Part shown: positions 10,359 through 18,806 of the stretch, piece by piece
Layout: every line of letters starts with the position of its first letter
How positions within the stretch are numbered: the first letter of the stretch is position 1
NCBI RefSeq assembly: GCF_009763805.1
Contig: NZ_CP046804.1
Span: forward strand, 310,001 to 374,000
From: Vibrio cidicii
GTDB taxonomy: Bacteria; Pseudomonadota; Gammaproteobacteria; Enterobacterales; Vibrionaceae
DNA: 64,000 nt
Direction: 5' to 3'
Translations under genes and position numbers: made by a program
Notes under the pieces: generated by a model
What the model was told of the DNA's origin: nothing
Seen by the model: only the letters and a program-made list of their open reading frames with translations
Databases searched by the model: none

Positions 10359-12006
10359 ATGGCTATGCACCCTCGGGCAGGGCAAAAAGCTCTGCAAGAA
10401 GATCTTCACAATATTCCTGCTTTGGTCGCTAACTATTTCTTGCTGCAACCGGAAGCTGCCAACCCTGCACATAAAGTTGAGTTTGGTACCTCGGGCCATC
10501 GTGGCTGCGCAGATAAATGTACCTTTAATGAACACCACATTTTAGCCATTGCGCAAGCGGTCGCTGAAGTGCGTGCTGAGCAGGGGACCAAAGGTCCACT
10601 GTTTATCGGTAAAGACACTCATGCGCTCTCTGAGCCCGCCTTTGCAACGGTTGTGGAAGTGCTGGTGGCCAATGGAGTGCAAGTGATTGTTCAGGCAGAA
10701 AATGGCTATACACCGACGCCAGGCATCTCACACGCCATTTTGACCTACAACCAGAAACATGCAGACAAAGCCGATGGCATTGTGATTACGCCATCGCACA
10801 ATCCGCCGCAAGATGGCGGCATCAAGTACAATCCGGTGCACGGCGGCCCAGCCGAAGGCGAGCTCACTCAGGCGATTGAAAATCGTGCCAATCAGTTGAT
10901 CGCTGAAGGCCTACAAGGTGTGAAACGTATGCCTTTGCTCGAAGCGAAAGCATCAACACTGTTTGTAGAGCAAGATCTGGTTAAGCCCTACGTGGATGAC
11001 CTGGTCAATGTGATTGATATGGAAGCGATCCAAAACGCTAATCTCAAGATCGGTGTGGATCCGCTCGGCGGCAGCGGGATTGACTATTGGCGCCAAATTG
11101 CTAAAGCGTACAACCTCAATCTCACGTTGGTGAGCGAAGCGATAGATCCTTCCTTCCAGTTCATGTCACTCGACAAAGATGGCGTAGTGCGTATGGACTG
11201 CTCTTCACCTTACGCGATGGCTGGGCTACTGGCGTTGAAAGATGAATACGATCTGGCGTTTGGTAATGACCCAGACTACGATCGTCATGGCATTGTCACG
11301 CCCAAAGGCTTGATGAATCCTAACCACTTCTTAGCGGTGTGTATCGACTATTTATACCGCCATCGTCAAGGCTGGGCGGCGGATGTCGCTGTCGGCAAAA
11401 CACTCGTTTCCAGTGCGATGATTGACCGCGTCGTGGCTGATCTTGGCCGTGAGCTGTGTGAAGTGCCCGTGGGCTTTAAGTGGTTTGTGGATGGTCTCTA
11501 TAACGGCAAGTTCGGATTTGGTGGTGAAGAGAGCGCTGGTGCTTCTTTCCTACGTAAAGATGGTACGCCTTGGTCAACCGACAAAGATGGCATTATTTTG
11601 TGTTTGTTGGCAGCCGAAATCACGGCCGTGACGGGTAAAAACCCGCAGCAGTACTATGAAGCGCTTGCGGCTAAGCATGGTGAATCACAGTATAGCCGTA
11701 TTCAAGCAGTGGCAAATGGCCCGCAGAAAGACGTTTCTCAAGAAACTGTCTGCTGAAATGGTTAGTGCAACAACGCTGGCTGGTGATGAGATTACCGCCC
11801 GTTTAACTCATGCGCCAGGTAATGGTGCGGCCATTGGTGGCCTGAAGGTGACCACTGCAAATGGCTGGTTTGCCGCTCGCCCATCAGGCACAGAAGATAT
11901 CTACAAGATTTACTGTGAAAGCTTTAAAGGCGCAGAGCACCTGAAGCAAATCGAAGCCGAAGCGCAGCAGATCGTCAATCAAGTCTTTGCTGACGCAGGA
12001 TTATAA
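10359..12006 (+). CDS. pgm: Phosphoglucomutase, alpha-D-glucose specific (frameshifted in this sequence)
   Basis: Interconverts glucose-1-P and glucose-6-P. It matches E. coli Pgm end to end: substrate loop FGTSGHRG, catalytic [11 protein letters not shown] (Ser146), metal loop DPDYDRHG and the phosphate-binding [17 protein letters not shown] near the C-terminus. The as-given frame stops at 11756 after [10 protein letters not shown]. The following frame resumes at [16 protein letters not shown] and ends at 12006. Removing one T of GTTTC at 11733-11737 restores [12 protein letters not shown]. Start ATG 10359 (MAMHPRAGQ) has an AAGGA site 8 bp upstream; ATG 10350 overlaps that site. Confidence 0.93.
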
Positions 12007-12031
12007 GCTGCAACCTACTTGCCTCAATATC

Positions 12032-12059
12032 AACCCCAGAGCCCAGCTCTGGGGTTTTT
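12032..12059 (+). terminator. Terminator after pgm
   Basis: An 11-bp GC-rich stem AACCCCAGAGC / GCTCTGGGGTT with CCA loop and a T run. Confidence 0.92.
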
Positions 12060-12113
12060 GTTACCAGCACATCAGCATAGAGAATCTCTACTCGGTGGGA
12101 TAAATCCTCATGT

Positions 12114-12872
12114 TTATCCATGCGGCCAGTTGTCTGGGACGATAAACCAGAACTGACCATTTCGGCTTTGGGCGTGGATAAAGCGTTTTTGCGGTTTTTC
12201 GACTGCGGGCGCGTCAGCCGCTGCCATGCCGCCGGCCGCCCAATCCGCTTTCGATAACTCATACAGTGGTTGGTTGATTTGCGGCCATTGGTGGGCGAAA
12301 CACCAATAACCCGCGATAGTGTCTGGGTTGATTGGATAGTCAAGACAATGGGTCGGTATGTCTTGTGGCAAAAAAGGGTTGATGTACAAACGGCCTTGCA
12401 TGAGTAAGCGTGGTTGGCAGTGTTGATACTGTTCGTATTGTTGCAAAAAAGCCGTCGAACAGCTCATCTTAAGCTGATGATTGAGCATGTGATCGAGTTT
12501 TTTGTCCAAGCGATCTTGGGCGTTGGGGCCATACCATTTGCCATCCCGCAGCAGATAAAACTTAATCGCTACTTCCCAGTGCTCAAATTGACCACTTTCT
12601 CGGTTAAGCAAAAGAAAATCTAACGCACCAAGCGTCTTCCCATTGCTTTGAAGTTGTACTTCTTCGAGCTCAATCTGGTATTGGGGCGAATGTTGCAACA
12701 GTTTTGAGCACAGGTACTGATAGAGAAAACCAAGCCGAGCATTTCCTTGATAAGGCTCGATATCGTTTGGCACCGTGGCATTTAAATGGGAGACGCTGAC
12801 AAAAGGTAAGCGGGTCTCAAATAACGAAGGTGAGGAGGTAATCCATTGATAAAATCGCGTAACAGAGCTCAT
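12114..12872 (-). CDS. DUF1853 family protein
   Basis: About 252 residues. It matches the DUF1853 family by the central WEVAIKFYLLRDGKWYGPNAQDRLDKKLDHMLNHQL block. That block, with ALDFLLLN before it, has the spacing of a PD-(D/E)xK-like nuclease core (D...E-x-K), but catalytic activity is only an inference. The function is unknown to me. The start is uncertain: ATG 12872 (MSSVTRFYQW) with a weak GGAT site, or ATG 12905. It is convergent with pgm and divergent from the Nif3-family gene. Confidence 0.75.
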   Translation of the reverse strand: MSSVTRFYQWITSSPSLFETRLPFVSVSHLNATVPNDIEPYQGNARLGFLYQYLCSKLLQHSPQYQIELEEVQLQSNGKTLGALDFLLLNRESGQFEHWEVAIKFYLLRDGKWYGPNAQDRLDKKLDHMLNHQLKMSCSTAFLQQYEQYQHCQPRLLMQGRLYINPFLPQDIPTHCLDYPINPDTIAGYWCFAHQWPQINQPLYELSKADWAAGGMAAADAPAVEKPQKRFIHAQSRNGQFWFIVPDNWPHG

Positions 12873-12964
12873 CGTTGATCCACAATGTCGATATTTAGCC
12901 ACCATTGTATTGCTTATTGGCTTGAGTATACACTTTGCGGTGAAGACAAAATCTGGATGTGAAG

Positions 12965-13721
12965 ATGAACAACTTAGAACTGGAAAACATTCTTAACGAT
13001 AAGCTTTCCGCATCGCTAATCAAAGATTACTGCCCAAATGGTTTACAGGTGGAAGGAAAAGCGGAAATCCGCAAAGTGATTACAGGCGTAACCGCTTCTC
13101 AAGCTTTGATAGAGCAAGCGGTCGAGAAAGGCGCCGACGCCCTGTTAGTCCACCATGGCTATTTTTGGAAAGGCGAGCCAGAGCCCATTCGAGGTATGAA
13201 AGGAAATCGCATTCGCACTCTAATGCGACACGACATCAATCTATTGGCTTATCACTTGCCACTCGATATCCATCCACAACTAGGCAACAATGCACAACTG
13301 GCTAATCTACTCGATATCGAAGTAGAAGGTGGATTAGAAGGGCACGCCCAATCTGTGGCGATGTTCGGCCGTTTGCGACAAGCGATGAGCGCTGAAGCGT
13401 TGGCGGACAAGATCACGCGAGTTCTATCTCGTCAGCCACTGCATATTGCATCAGAAACGTGGACAACGCATTGAAACGATTGGCTGGTGTACTGGCGGTG
13501 GGCAAGATTTTATTGAACTGGCCGCTCAGCGGGGGTTGGATGCTTATCTTTCTGGAGAAATTTCAGAGCGCACCACCTACAGCGCGCGTGAAATGGGGAT
13601 TCACTACTTTTCGGCTGGGCATCATGCTACCGAACGTTATGGTATTAAAGCCCTAGGCGAGTGGCTCGCACAGGAGTACGGTTTAGACGTTGAATTCATC
13701 GATATTGATAATCCTGTATAA
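12965..13721 (+). CDS. ybgI: Nif3-like dinuclear metal protein, YbgI family (frameshifted in this sequence)
   Basis: A GTP-cyclohydrolase-I-type-2/Nif3 family toroid protein binding two metals. Metal ligands are seen in LLVHHGYFWKG, AYHLPLDIH and SAGHHATERYG. E. coli YbgI aligns throughout. The as-given frame stops at 13474. The next frame supplies RIETIGWCTGGGQDFIELAA...FIDIDNPV, ending at 13721. Removing one A from GAAAC at 13454-13458 gives HIASERGQRIETIGW and about 251 residues. The start is ATG 12965 rather than GTG 12959. The biochemical role of the family in bacteria remains unsettled. Confidence 0.87.
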
Positions 13722-13745
13722 AACGTTAGAACGGTCAAAAAAGAG

Positions 13746-13781
13746 AAAGGGTTGAGACTTGCATCTCAACCCTTTATTTTT
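13746..13781. terminator. Bidirectional terminator between ybgI and gltA
   Basis: A 12-bp stem AAAGGGTTGAGA / TCTCAACCCTTT with a 6-nt loop, flanked by A-rich and T-rich sides, between the convergent ybgI and gltA. Confidence 0.9.
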
Positions 13782-13795
13782 AGCTAATTGGTTGG

Positions 13796-15085
13796 TTATT
13801 GGCGCTCGTGCATAGGTTTGAAATCGCGCTGCTCTTCACCAGTATAGAGCTGGCGAGGACGGCCAATGCGATTGAGCGGGTCGCTGTGCATTTCGTTCCA
13901 ATGCGCGATCCAGCCGATAGTGCGCGAGATGGCGAAAATAACGGTAAACATTGAGACAGGAATACCAATCGCTTTGAGAATAATACCTGAGTAGAAGTCT
14001 ACGTTCGGGTACAACTTCTTAGAGACAAAGTACTCGTCTGACAGGGCAATACGCTCGAGCTCCATCGCGACATCCAATAGCGGATCTTTGATGTTGAGCT
14101 CTTTTAGCACTTCGTGACAGGTTTCACGCATCACGGTTGCACGTGGGTCGTAATTCTTATACACGCGGTGACCAAAGCCCATCAGACGGAATGGATCGTC
14201 TTTATCCTTAGCGCGCTCCACGTACATTGGAATGTTATCGACTGAACCAATCTCTTCCAACATCTTCAGACACGCTTCATTAGCACCACCGTGAGCAGGG
14301 CCCCAGAGAGAAGCAATACCTGCGGCAATACACGCGAATGGGTTTGCGCCCGAAGAGCCTGCGAGACGCACGGTTGAAGTTGAAGCGTTTTGTTCGTGAT
14401 CTGCATGCAGAGTAAAGATTTTATCCATTGCACGCGCGACGACTGGGTTCACTTCGTACTCTTCACATGGGTTTGCAAACATCATGTGCAGGAAGTTTTC
14501 CGCGTAAGTCAGATCGTTGCGTGGATAGATGAAAGGCTGACCAATCGAATATTTGTAACACATGGCTGCCAGCGTTGGCATTTTAGACAGTAGACGATAA
14601 GCGGTGATTTCTCGATGCAGATCATTATTAATGTCTAAAGAGTCATGATAGAAGGCTGCCAGAGCGCCGACCACACCACACATCACCGCCATTGGGTGAG
14701 CGTCACGACGGAAGCCATGGAAGAAGCTGGCAATCTGTTCGTGCACCATAGTGTGACGTGTCACGGTTGTTCTGAATTTCTCGTATTCCTCACGTGTAGG
14801 GGCTTCACCGTAAAGTAGAATATAACAAACCTCTAAGTAATCAGCGTTGTTAGCTAACTGATCAATAGGGAACCCACGGTGCAAGAGAATACCTTTGCCG
14901 CCGTCGATGTATGTTATTTGCGATTCACAAGATGCAGTGGCAAGAAAACCGGGGTCAAATGTGAAATAGCCGTTTGCTCCCAGTGTACGAACGTCAATTA
15001 CAGGGGTACCTAGTGCACCTTCCATAATTGGCAGTTCGATTGGCGCTTTGCCTTCGATGTGAAGGGTAGCTTTCTTATCTGCCAT
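13796..15085 (-). CDS. gltA: Citrate synthase, type II
   Basis: Condenses acetyl-CoA and oxaloacetate, opening the TCA cycle. At 429 residues it is the hexameric NADH-sensitive Gram-negative length. Catalytic motifs are [11 protein letters not shown] (His), [13 protein letters not shown] (His) and NVDFYSGI (Asp). The start is ATG 15085 with an AAGGAGA site 6 bp upstream. It is divergent from sdhCDAB across 395 bp that hold the control regions of both, so entry into the cycle and the succinate dehydrogenase branch can be switched together. Confidence 0.97.
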   Translation of the reverse strand: MADKKATLHIEGKAPIELPIMEGALGTPVIDVRTLGANGYFTFDPGFLATASCESQITYIDGGKGILLHRGFPIDQLANNADYLEVCYILLYGEAPTREEYEKFRTTVTRHTMVHEQIASFFHGFRRDAHPMAVMCGVVGALAAFYHDSLDINNDLHREITAYRLLSKMPTLAAMCYKYSIGQPFIYPRNDLTYAENFLHMMFANPCEEYEVNPVVARAMDKIFTLHADHEQNASTSTVRLAGSSGANPFACIAAGIASLWGPAHGGANEACLKMLEEIGSVDNIPMYVERAKDKDDPFRLMGFGHRVYKNYDPRATVMRETCHEVLKELNIKDPLLDVAMELERIALSDEYFVSKKLYPNVDFYSGIILKAIGIPVSMFTVIFAISRTIGWIAHWNEMHSDPLNRIGRPRQLYTGEEQRDFKPMHERQ

Positions 15086-15406
15086 AACAATCTCCTTTGT
15101 TTATTATTTAATCCGTCCAGGATGTTTGTGTGCCATTTTTGTACTGGTGTTAAGGATTAAAGTCAATTGTTCTGCCTTTTTGTGTGCACTCAATATGATT
15201 TTTTACATAAAAATCGTTAAAAATCTGTTCTGTGTAGCATAATTTGTTACATCAATTGTATTAGAATGTTGCCGGCCGTATAGTGGCGCAGAAATTTTTG
15301 GTTAAATCCTTATAAATTCGGGGCTAGAAACAAAGGTGAGGTGTTTTTTTTAGTCTCGTTGTTAACAAGAATTTTACATTTAAGTCGCTTATATGGCGCG
15401 GTTGGT

Positions 15407-15421
15407 GTTAAATAAATGTTA
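15407..15421 (+). promoter_or_regulatory. ArcA-like box upstream of sdhC
   Basis: GTTAAATAAATGTTA differs from the ArcA-P consensus GTTAATTAAATGTTA at one position of 15. It lies 60 bp before sdhC. ArcA represses sdh under low oxygen in E. coli, so the same control is likely here. The rest of the 395-bp gltA-sdhC gap is AT-rich and probably holds both promoters; I see no gene in it. Confidence 0.65.
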
Positions 15422-15480
15422 ACTTTTGTGGGGTTGAGAGCCAAAATTCGTTAATAACAATAAATGCTCAATGGAGCTGA

Positions 15481-15873
15481 GTGAGCAAGCCCGTGAAAGA
15501 AAGAAAGTCAAGACCTGTTAATTTAGATTTGCAGACCATTCGCTTTCCTATCACAGCAATCGCATCCATCCTGCATCGTGTATCTGGGGTGATTACGTTT
15601 GTCGCGGTAGGCATACTGCTATGGTTACTATCCATTTCCCTATCATCCCCTGTCGGATTCATGCAAGCGAGCGACATCGTCGACAGCTTTATCGTGAAAT
15701 TCGTGTTGTGGGGCATCCTAACTGCATTGGCCTACCACATTGCTGGCGGCATTCGTCATCTCATGATGGATCTTGGTCATTTTGAAGAGCTTGAATCTGG
15801 TGCCATGAGTGCCAAGGTTGCATTCGGCGCAACAGCCGTGCTTTCAGTTTTGGCGGGGATTTTAGTATGGTAA
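15481..15873 (+). CDS. sdhC: Succinate dehydrogenase cytochrome b556 subunit
   Basis: Membrane anchor of complex II, 130 residues with three helices. Family motifs are RPVNLDLQTIRFPITAIASILHRVSG (quinone-site Ser/Arg region) and AYHIAGGIRHLMMDLGH (heme-ligand His). It has a GTG start at 15481 with GGAG 5 bp upstream. First gene of sdhCDAB; its end overlaps sdhD by 7 bp. Confidence 0.95.
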   Translation: MSKPVKERKSRPVNLDLQTIRFPITAIASILHRVSGVITFVAVGILLWLLSISLSSPVGFMQASDIVDSFIVKFVLWGILTALAYHIAGGIRHLMMDLGHFEELESGAMSAKVAFGATAVLSVLAGILVW

Positions 15874-16211
15874 AACACGTTTCCTCATTTGGTCGTAACG
15901 GGGTGCACGATTTCCTCCTGATTCGTGCTACGGCCATCATAATGACACTCTACACAATTTATCTGGTGAGCTTTTGTGCTTTCACTGATATCTCTTACGC
16001 ATCCTGGACCCAATTTTTTGGTGGCACCTTTACTAAGGTCTTCACTATGCTGGCATTGGTCTGTGTACTGATTCATGCCTGGATTGGTTTATGGCAGGTT
16101 CTGACTGACTACATCAAATGCGCTAAATTGCGTGGTGGCCTTCAGTTAGCCGTTATTGCCGTGCTGTTCGGATATTTCTTCTCTGGTCTATTTGTCTTGT
16201 GGGGTGCGTAA
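15867..16211 (+). CDS. sdhD: Succinate dehydrogenase membrane anchor subunit
   Basis: Second complex II anchor, 114 residues with three membrane helices. The heme-ligand region [20 protein letters not shown] is characteristic. It overlaps sdhC by 7 bp and is followed directly by the GTG of sdhA at 16212, so the three genes are translationally coupled. Confidence 0.95.
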   Translation: MVKHVSSFGRNGVHDFLLIRATAIIMTLYTIYLVSFCAFTDISYASWTQFFGGTFTKVFTMLALVCVLIHAWIGLWQVLTDYIKCAKLRGGLQLAVIAVLFGYFFSGLFVLWGA

Positions 16212-17979
16212 GTGTCTATTCCAGTTTCGTGAGTTTGACGCCGTAGTAATCGGCGCAGGTGGTGCAGGTATGCGCGCTGCACTACAAATTTCAGAGCAAG
16301 GCCTAACTTGTGCGTTGCTGTCAAAAGTGTTTCCTACTCGTTCTCATACCGTTTCAGCTCAGGGTGGTATTACGGTTGCACTAGGAAATTCGCACAAAGA
16401 TGATTGGCAATGGCACATGTATGACACGGTCAAAGGCTCCGACTACATCGGTGACCAAAATGCCATTGAGTACATGTGTAAAAACGGTCCTGAGTCGGTG
16501 ATTGAGCTAGAGAAAATGGGGTTGCCCTTCTCTCGCTTTGAAAACGGCTCTATCTATCAGCGCCCCTTTGGTGGTCAGTCCAAAGAGTTCGGTGGTGAGC
16601 AAGCAGCTCGTACTGCCGCCGCCGCTGACCGTACTGGTCACGCTTTGCTGCATACGCTTTATCAACAAAACGTAAAACATAAAACTACCATTTTTTCAGA
16701 ATGGTATGCGCTTGACCTGGTGAAAAATCAAGATGGCGCTATCTTAGGCTGTACAGCACTGTGTATGGAAACGGGCGAAATTTGTTATTTCAAAGCCAAA
16801 GCGACCGTGTTAGCAACAGGCGGTGCAGGCCGTATTTACGCATCAACGACTAACGCACACATCAACACGGGCGATGGTGTGGGTATGGCACTTCGTGCTG
16901 GAGTACAGATGCAAGACATGGAAATGTGGCAATTTCACCCAACGGGCATCGCTGGCGCCGGTGTTTTGGTGACGGAAGGCTGTCGTGGCGAAGGTGGTTA
17001 CCTTCTCAATAAAGATGGTGAGCGTTTCATGGAACGTTATGCACCAAATGCAAAAGACTTGGCTGGCCGTGATGTGGTTGCGCGTTCGATGATGATTGAA
17101 ATCCGCGAAGGTCGTGGTTGTGACGGCCCTTGGGGTCCACATATCAAGTTGAAGCTCGATCACTTGGGCAAAGATGTACTTGAATCACGTCTGCCTGGTA
17201 TCTGTGAGCTTTCTCGTACTTTTGCTCACGTCGATCCCGTGAAAGAACCGATTCCAGTTATCCCAACCTGTCACTACATGATGGGTGGTGTACCAACTCA
17301 AGTGTCTGGCCAAGCGATTAAACAGCTGGCTGATGGCCGTGAAGAAGAAGTTCAAGGACTGTTTGCTTGCGGTGAAATTGCTTCTGTATCGGTACACGGT
17401 GCGAACCGTTTAGGCGGTAACTCGCTACTCGACCTTGTGGTCTTTGGCCGTGCAACAGGTCTTCACTTAGGCGAAACGTTGGCAGCACAAGCAGAAGCGC
17501 GCCCAGCGACCGCTTCTGACGTCGAAGCGTCACTTTCTCGCTACATGCGTTGGGAAAACAGCACCGGTGGCGAAGATCCAGTGCAAATCCGTAAAGATCT
17601 ACAACGCTGTATGCAAAATAGCTTCTCGGTATTCCGTGAAGGTGAGGCCATGGCGCAAGGTTTAGAAGAGCTGAAAGTGATTCGTGAACGTTTGAAAAAT
17701 GCCCATCTGTCAGACAAGTCTACCGAGTTCAACACGCAGCGTATTGAGTGTTTAGAGCTAGATAACTTGATGGAAACAGCATTCTCAACGGCAGTAGCAG
17801 CAAACTATCGTACTGAAAGTCGTGGTGCTCACGCTCGTTTCGACTACCCAGATCGTGACGATGAAAACTGGCTATACCACTCTATCTACAATCCGGAAAC
17901 TGAACAGATGACCAAGCGTGACGTAAACATGTCTCCAGTTCATCGTGATGCTTTCCCACCGAAAGTACGTACATACTAA
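16212..17979 (+). CDS. sdhA: Succinate dehydrogenase flavoprotein subunit (frameshifted near its start)
   Basis: Covalent-FAD catalytic subunit of complex II. The native start is GTG 16212, immediately after the sdhD stop: it reads MSIPV, then hits a stop because of one extra T in GTTTC at 16224-16228. Removing it gives [20 protein letters not shown] and 588 residues, the E. coli length. Motifs are the dinucleotide fold GAGGAG, flavin-linking His45 in [11 protein letters not shown], and the active-site HPTGIAG and RGEGG. As given, the long frame is only open from a false start at 16156 inside sdhD, yielding an aberrant N-terminus. Confidence 0.93.
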
Positions 17980-17993
17980 GGGAGGACTAAAAA

Positions 17994-18704
17994 ATGAAAT
18001 TGAACTTCTCTGTGTATCGTTACAATCCGGATGTCGATAGTAAGCCGTACATGAAAGAGTACACGCTGGATGTGGAAGATGGTTCTGACATGATGGTGTT
18101 GGATGCGCTGATCCTATTGAAAGAGCAAGATCCAACACTAGCATTTCGCCGCTCTTGTCGCGAAGGCGTGTGTGGTTCTGACGGTTTGAATATGAACGGC
18201 AAAAACGGCTTGGCGTGTATCACTCCGCTGTCGGCTTTGGGCGGTGGCAAGCTGATTATTCGACCACTACCGGGTTTGCCTGTAGTGCGCGATCTTATCG
18301 TTGACATGACACAGTTCTACGATAACTATGCGAAAGTTAAGCCATTCTTGATCGATGACGGTGCGTTGCCACCTTCTCGCGAGAATCTGCAATCTCCAGA
18401 AGAGCGTGCACATTTGGATGGCTTGTACGAATGTATCATGTGTGCATGTTGTACAACATCTTGCCCATCATTCTGGTGGAACCCGGACAAATTTATCGGT
18501 CCAGCAGGTCTTTTGGCTGCATATCGTTGGTTGATTGATAGTCGCGATACTGCAACAGATGAACGCCTGTCCAATCTTGATGACGCATTTAGCGTTTTTC
18601 GTTGCCATGGCATCATGAATTGTGTAAGTGTTTGTCCTAAGGGACTAAACCCAACAAAAGCCATTGGTCACATCAAAACAATGTTGGTCAATCGTTCGGT
18701 TTAA
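17994..18704 (+). CDS. sdhB: Succinate dehydrogenase iron-sulfur subunit
   Basis: Electron-transfer subunit of complex II, 236 residues. The [2Fe-2S] ligands are in SCREGVCGSDGLNMNGKNGLAC. The [4Fe-4S] and [3Fe-4S] ligands lie in CIMCACCTTSCPS and CHGIMNCVSVCPKGLNP. An AGGGAGGA site precedes ATG 17994, 14 bp after sdhA. Confidence 0.97.
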   Translation: MKLNFSVYRYNPDVDSKPYMKEYTLDVEDGSDMMVLDALILLKEQDPTLAFRRSCREGVCGSDGLNMNGKNGLACITPLSALGGGKLIIRPLPGLPVVRDLIVDMTQFYDNYAKVKPFLIDDGALPPSRENLQSPEERAHLDGLYECIMCACCTTSCPSFWWNPDKFIGPAGLLAAYRWLIDSRDTATDERLSNLDDAFSVFRCHGIMNCVSVCPKGLNPTKAIGHIKTMLVNRSV

Positions 18705-18716
18705 TAGATAAAAATT

Positions 18717-18747
18717 GCCGGCTAACTCTTAACCAGATTTAGCCGGC
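18717..18747 (+). terminator. Hairpin between sdhB and sucA (attenuator-like)
   Basis: A perfect 9-bp stem GCCGGCTAA / TTAGCCGGC with a 13-nt loop, followed by TCTTATAG rather than a clear T run. It may be a partial terminator or an mRNA-processing hairpin that sets the ratio of sdh to suc expression. Position is certain, role inferred. Confidence 0.55.
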
Positions 18748-18806
18748 TCTTATAGTAGCTCGGCGCAGACCGAAGCAAACGTGAAAACTACTGGTTAAGG
18801 GAAAAT

